A stretch of DNA of 10,016 nt from Phycisphaerae bacterium (lineage in GTDB: Bacteria; Planctomycetota; Phycisphaerae; Sedimentisphaerales; SG8-4), in the NCBI GenBank assembly GCA_030603035.1, contig JAUVYQ010000094.1, positions 1-10,016 of the forward strand. The letters run 5' to 3'. Below are positions 7,496 to 10,016 of the stretch, piece by piece. The notes beneath the pieces are model-generated. The model saw nothing but the letters and a program-made list of their open reading frames with translations, was not told the origin of the DNA and did no database searches. A program made the translations under genes and the position numbers. Position 1 is the stretch's first letter. Each line of letters starts with the position of its first letter.

Positions 7496-8429
7496 TGGTT
7501 ATATCGCCTATATCGTGAACCCCAAATCCGGTGCCAGCAGCAGCAAACTGACCGGCCGGCAGTTTCAGGAATACCTTGTTAAAAAAGGCTTCGAGGTCAG
7601 GGTTAGTCTAACTGCCTCTCTGGACAATGCCTGCGAGCTGGCCACGGACGCAGCGGTCGATTACGATTGTGCAATGGTTGTTGTTGCCGGCGGTGACGGT
7701 ACCGTTAGAGAGGTTGCACACGGCCTGGAAGGAAGTGACAAACCATTGCTGGTAGTGCCCTGCGGGACGGAAAATTTGCTGGCAAATGAATTCGGTTTTG
7801 ATGAAAAATTAAAAACAATAACAAGGACATTCGAGGCAGGATACATTCGGCCTCTGGACCTCGGAAGTGCAAATGGGAAATGTTTTACTTCCATAGCCGG
7901 TTTTGGGTTTGATGGTCAGATAGTCAAATGGGTCAGCGAGCAGCGAAAGGGACATCACATAGATTACCTTGATTACGTTGGGCCCATCTGGCGAACATTC
8001 TGGACTTATAAATTCGGTGCAATGAAGGTGAAAGTAGATGGTGAAGAAATTTTTGATGGTCGCGGATTGGTTTTTGTTGGAAATATTTCAAGATACGCGA
8101 TAGGACTTCAGATATTGCACCATGCTGATTTCGGTGACGGGCTGCTGGATGTGTGTATTTATAAATGTGCGTCTCGCGTGCATCTGGTAAAGCATTCGGT
8201 GATGACGATTTTGAAGCAGCATGCCTACGGTGCTGATGTTATTTATCGTCAGGGCAAAAACATTACTGTAAGCTCTGAGAGTGCCCATATAGAGACTGAA
8301 ATTGACGGTGACCCCGGGCCGGATTTGCCGATGGAAATTACGGTGATACCGCAGGCTGTCAACGTGATGGTGCCGGAAGGTGCCAAGCCGGCAGGGATAA
8401 GAACAAGAATTATCAGAGCAATAGGATAA
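7482..8429 (+). CDS. Diacylglycerol/lipid kinase family protein (YegS/DgkB-like)
   Basis: This 315-residue protein has the soluble diacylglycerol-kinase catalytic fold. Visible signatures are NPKSG at 13-17, the ATP-binding loop GGDGTV at 70-75, PCGTENLLANEFG at 93-105 (the P-x-GTxNxxA motif) and AGFGFDG near 139-145. The C-terminal beta domain ends in the typical DGDPGPDLPMEITV. Family members phosphorylate diacylglycerol, phosphatidylglycerol or undecaprenol-like lipids at the inner face of the membrane; the substrate here is unknown. The start overlaps the CYTH gene by 14 bases, with GGGG at 7470-7473 as a possible ribosome binding site. The protein is full length with no disruption seen. 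Confidence 0.9.
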   Translation: MKPDDGYIAYIVNPKSGASSSKLTGRQFQEYLVKKGFEVRVSLTASLDNACELATDAAVDYDCAMVVVAGGDGTVREVAHGLEGSDKPLLVVPCGTENLLANEFGFDEKLKTITRTFEAGYIRPLDLGSANGKCFTSIAGFGFDGQIVKWVSEQRKGHHIDYLDYVGPIWRTFWTYKFGAMKVKVDGEEIFDGRGLVFVGNISRYAIGLQILHHADFGDGLLDVCIYKCASRVHLVKHSVMTILKQHAYGADVIYRQGKNITVSSESAHIETEIDGDPGPDLPMEITVIPQAVNVMVPEGAKPAGIRTRIIRAIG

Positions 8430-8431
8430 GT

Positions 8432-8500
8432 TAGTGTCAAACTTAGAGCTAAAAGCGAAAAACTGTAATTAAAAATTCAAAAGTTTTAAATTTGACACTA
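8432..8500 (+). repeat. Long imperfect hairpin bounded by 10-bp perfect inverted repeats
   Basis: TAGTGTCAAA at 8432-8441 is the exact reverse complement of TTTGACACTA at 8491-8500. Pairing continues inwards after one C-A mismatch, giving about 8 more pairs (two of them G-U) between 8443-8450 and 8482-8489. The loop is about 31 AT-rich bases. The element starts and ends with TA. It lacks a T-run after the stem, so it is not a typical terminator. Confidence 0.75.
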
Positions 8501-8535
8501 TAATTCCTGGTTTTACGTTTTGAGTTTTTCGCTTT
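8452..8535 (+). repeat. Second, interleaved inverted repeat reaching the kdsA start region
   Basis: AAAGCGAAAAACT at 8452-8464 is the exact reverse complement of AGTTTTTCGCTTT at 8523-8535. The first arm lies in the loop of the 8432-8500 hairpin and the second arm lies outside it, so the order of arms is A-B-A'-B'. The downstream arm ends five bases before the proposed kdsA ATG and covers the place where a ribosome would bind. Confidence 0.75.
8476..8504 (+). promoter_or_regulatory. Candidate promoter for kdsA
   Basis: A perfect TATAAT at 8499-8504 has TTCAAA (four of six consensus) 17 bases upstream at 8476-8481. Transcription would start near 8511 and leave about 30 bases before the kdsA ATG. 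The -10 overlaps the outer arm of the hairpin. The match is reasonable, but the region is very AT-rich. Confidence 0.4.
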
Positions 8536-8540
8536 CCGAT

Positions 8541-9365
8541 ATGAATAAAGTGAATTTCAAAATCGGTGATGTGGAGATGGGTCTGGACGCACCTCTGTTT
8601 GTAATGGCGGGGCCTTGCGTTATTGAAAGCAAAACCTGTTGTCTGGATATCGCGAATACACTTGTCGATATTGGTCGGAGGGCGAATGTAGGAATGATTT
8701 TCAAGGCGAGTTTCGACAAGGCCAATCGCACCAGCATATCCAGCTTTCGCGGTCCGGGTCTTGAGAAGGGTCTGGAGATTCTTGCAGCGGTCCGTCGCGT
8801 AACTGGCCTGCCTGTTATGACTGATGTGCACGAGCCGGCCCAGGCTGCTGTCGTCGCCGAAGTTGTCGATTGCCTGCAGGTTCCTGCTTTTCTGTGCAGG
8901 CAGACTGATTTGCTTTGTGCCTGCGGGCGAACGGGCAAGCCTGTAAATATAAAGAAAGGCCAGTTTCTCTCGCCTGGTGAGATGAAAAATGTGGCCGAGA
9001 AGATTCGTGCCTGCGGTAATGAAAAAATTATACTTACCGAACGCGGCACATTTTTTGGCTACAATCGGCTGGTCAACGATATGACGAGCATCGAGATTAT
9101 GAAGAAGCTGGGGCATCCGGTTGTCTTTGATGCCACGCACAGTACCCAGCAGCCCGGAGGACTCGGCAATGCAAGCGGGGGCCGACGGGAGATGGCACCG
9201 ATACTTGCGAAAGCTGCGATTGCCACCGGTGCGAACGGGCTTTTCATTGAAGTCCATACCGAGCCGGAAAAATCAAAATCAGACGCTGCCAGCATTATGC
9301 CGATAGGCTGGCTCGAAAATTTACTAAAGGTGTGCAAAGAAATATTCGAGCTCGTACGCGGATAA
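8541..9365 (+). CDS. kdsA: 3-deoxy-8-phosphooctulonate synthase (Kdo-8-phosphate synthase), metal-dependent type
   Basis: KdsA condenses phosphoenolpyruvate with arabinose-5-phosphate to give Kdo-8-phosphate, the precursor of the Kdo of lipopolysaccharide. The protein is 274 residues from ATG 8541. Family motifs are all present: AGPCVIES, KASFDKANRTS, SFRGPG, TDVHE, PAFLCRQTDL, VNIKKGQFLSPGEM, LTERG, FDATHS, SGGRRE and FIEVH. The metal-dependent class is indicated by C26 in AGPCVIES, where the metal-independent E. coli enzyme has Asn; the other expected ligands H200, E237 and D248 are present. A TTG at 8520 would add seven residues, but MNKVNFKIGDVEMG fits the family start better. No Shine-Dalgarno sequence is obvious before either. 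The radical SAM gene follows after six bases. Confidence 0.95.
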   Translation: MNKVNFKIGDVEMGLDAPLFVMAGPCVIESKTCCLDIANTLVDIGRRANVGMIFKASFDKANRTSISSFRGPGLEKGLEILAAVRRVTGLPVMTDVHEPAQAAVVAEVVDCLQVPAFLCRQTDLLCACGRTGKPVNIKKGQFLSPGEMKNVAEKIRACGNEKIILTERGTFFGYNRLVNDMTSIEIMKKLGHPVVFDATHSTQQPGGLGNASGGRREMAPILAKAAIATGANGLFIEVHTEPEKSKSDAASIMPIGWLENLLKVCKEIFELVRG

Positions 9366-9371
9366 AAAAAA

Positions 9372-10016
9372 GTGGCTGAGGAGAAAAAATATTTGTATGG
9401 TCCGGTGCCTTCGCGAAGGCTGGGCCTAAGTCTGGGCGTTGATATTGTGCCGTTTAAGGTTTATACGCTGGATTGTATCTATTGCCAGCTTGGCAGAACC
9501 ACTGAGAAGACTATGGAGCGGAAGGACTATGTTTCTATCGAGGCGGTTTTGGCCGAGCTAAGAGCGATTCTTCGCTGCGCTCAGAATGACAAAAAGAGGG
9601 TAGCTGATTTTATCACCATCAGCGGTTCGGGCGAGCCGACGCTGAATGCCGGATTAGGTCAGCTTATAAAAGGGATAAAAAAAATTACTAATATACCGGT
9701 TGCTGTTTTGACCAGCGGGACACTGTTGACAAACCAGTCTGTTCGAGCGGACTGTGCAAGGGCCGATGTGGTGATGCCTTCTCTCGATGCCGGTGACGAA
9801 CAGACTTTTCAGAAAGTAAATCGTCCGCATAAAGATATCAGTATTGAAAACCTGATTGCGGGATTATGCGCCTTGAGGAATGAGTTTGCCGGCCAGATAT
9901 GGCTTGAGGTTTTTTTTGTCGAAGGGTCAAATACTGATGCCGAGCAAATTGGCAAGATCAAGGATGCCATAGAACTCATTCGGCCAGATAAGGTCCAGCT
10001 TAATACAGCCGTGCGA
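9372..10016 (+). CDS. Radical SAM protein (GPVPSRRLG family), 3' end outside window, first cluster cysteine replaced
   Basis: The first 215 codons are visible and stay open to the right edge. The N-terminus MAEEKKYLYGPVPSRRLGLSLGVDIVPFK is that of a known radical SAM family of unsettled function, and SGSGEPTLN is its SAM-binding GGE-like motif (about residues 82-90). The [4Fe-4S] motif should be CxxxCxxC, but here it reads YTLDCIYC, with Y31 where the first Cys is expected and C35 and C38 present. The segment ILRCAQNDKKR (about 67-77) looks foreign to the family and is encoded by a likely dispersed repeat at 9566-9590. GTG 9372 is the start that gives the usual length before GPVPSRR, but it lacks a good ribosome binding site; TTG 9393, nine bases after GAGGAG (9378-9383), is the alternative. 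The gene may be inactive or altered. Confidence 0.82.
   Translation, partial: MAEEKKYLYGPVPSRRLGLSLGVDIVPFKVYTLDCIYCQLGRTTEKTMERKDYVSIEAVLAELRAILRCAQNDKKRVADFITISGSGEPTLNAGLGQLIKGIKKITNIPVAVLTSGTLLTNQSVRADCARADVVMPSLDAGDEQTFQKVNRPHKDISIENLIAGLCALRNEFAGQIWLEVFFVEGSNTDAEQIGKIKDAIELIRPDKVQLNTAVR
9566..9590. repeat. Probable copy of a short dispersed repeat inside the radical SAM gene
   Basis: The 25 bases include ATTCT at 9567-9571 and AGAAT at 9583-9587 as inverted ends around TCGCTGCGCTC. The string resembles a short repeat I remember from many environmental bacterial genomes, often seen translated as ILRCAQND. Here it is in frame. The recognition is from memory and needs a genome search. Confidence 0.5.

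Noticed and set aside
8492..8504. TTGACA (8492-8497) next to TATAAT (8499-8504) read as one promoter
   Set aside because: The hexamers are one base apart instead of 16-18, so TTGACA cannot serve as -35 for this -10; it is part of the inverted repeat arm.
8520..8540. TTG start for kdsA adding seven residues
   Set aside because: The added residues fall in the inverted repeat arm and do not fit the family N-terminus; the ATG at 8541 does.

Overview
The window is a gene-dense bacterial chromosome segment with every recognised gene on the + strand. Gene content (folD, leuS, kdsA, an HDAC-type deacetylase, an ADP-forming acyl-CoA synthetase) is that of a Gram-negative-type bacterium: kdsA implies a Kdo-containing outer envelope. 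A planctomycete or other PVC-like lineage is a reasonable guess, from the zinc-less LeuRS with a CP1 insert, the metal-dependent KdsA, several probable GTG/TTG starts and short intergenic repeats. This is inference from recalled family traits, not proof.

Layout. 1-199 is the 3' end of folD, overlapped by a 55-residue ORF of unknown function (184-351). 352-591 is a non-coding gap with a candidate promoter and a four-unit 9-bp tandem repeat just before the next ribosome binding site. 592-3808 is a two-gene unit: an AcuC/HDAC-family deacetylase and a single-chain ADP-forming acyl-CoA synthetase. 3809-4085 is a second gap with no convincing feature. 4086-8429 holds an FmdB-type zinc-ribbon protein, leucyl-tRNA synthetase, a CYTH-domain protein and a YegS/DAGK-type lipid kinase, closely spaced or overlapping. 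8430-8540 is a short AT-rich gap with two interleaved inverted repeats and a candidate promoter. 8541-10016 holds kdsA followed by a radical SAM protein that runs off the right edge.

Functionally the window mixes housekeeping (one-carbon metabolism, translation), envelope biogenesis (Kdo-8-phosphate synthesis, lipid phosphorylation) and acyl-CoA metabolism, with a possible acylation-control gene beside the acyl-CoA synthetase. I see no phage, defence, CRISPR or transposase module and no evidence for a new multi-gene system. The most notable points are small: a radical SAM protein with Tyr in place of the first cluster cysteine and a likely dispersed-repeat insertion in the same gene, the A-B-A'-B' inverted repeats before kdsA, and the 9-bp repeat before acuC.
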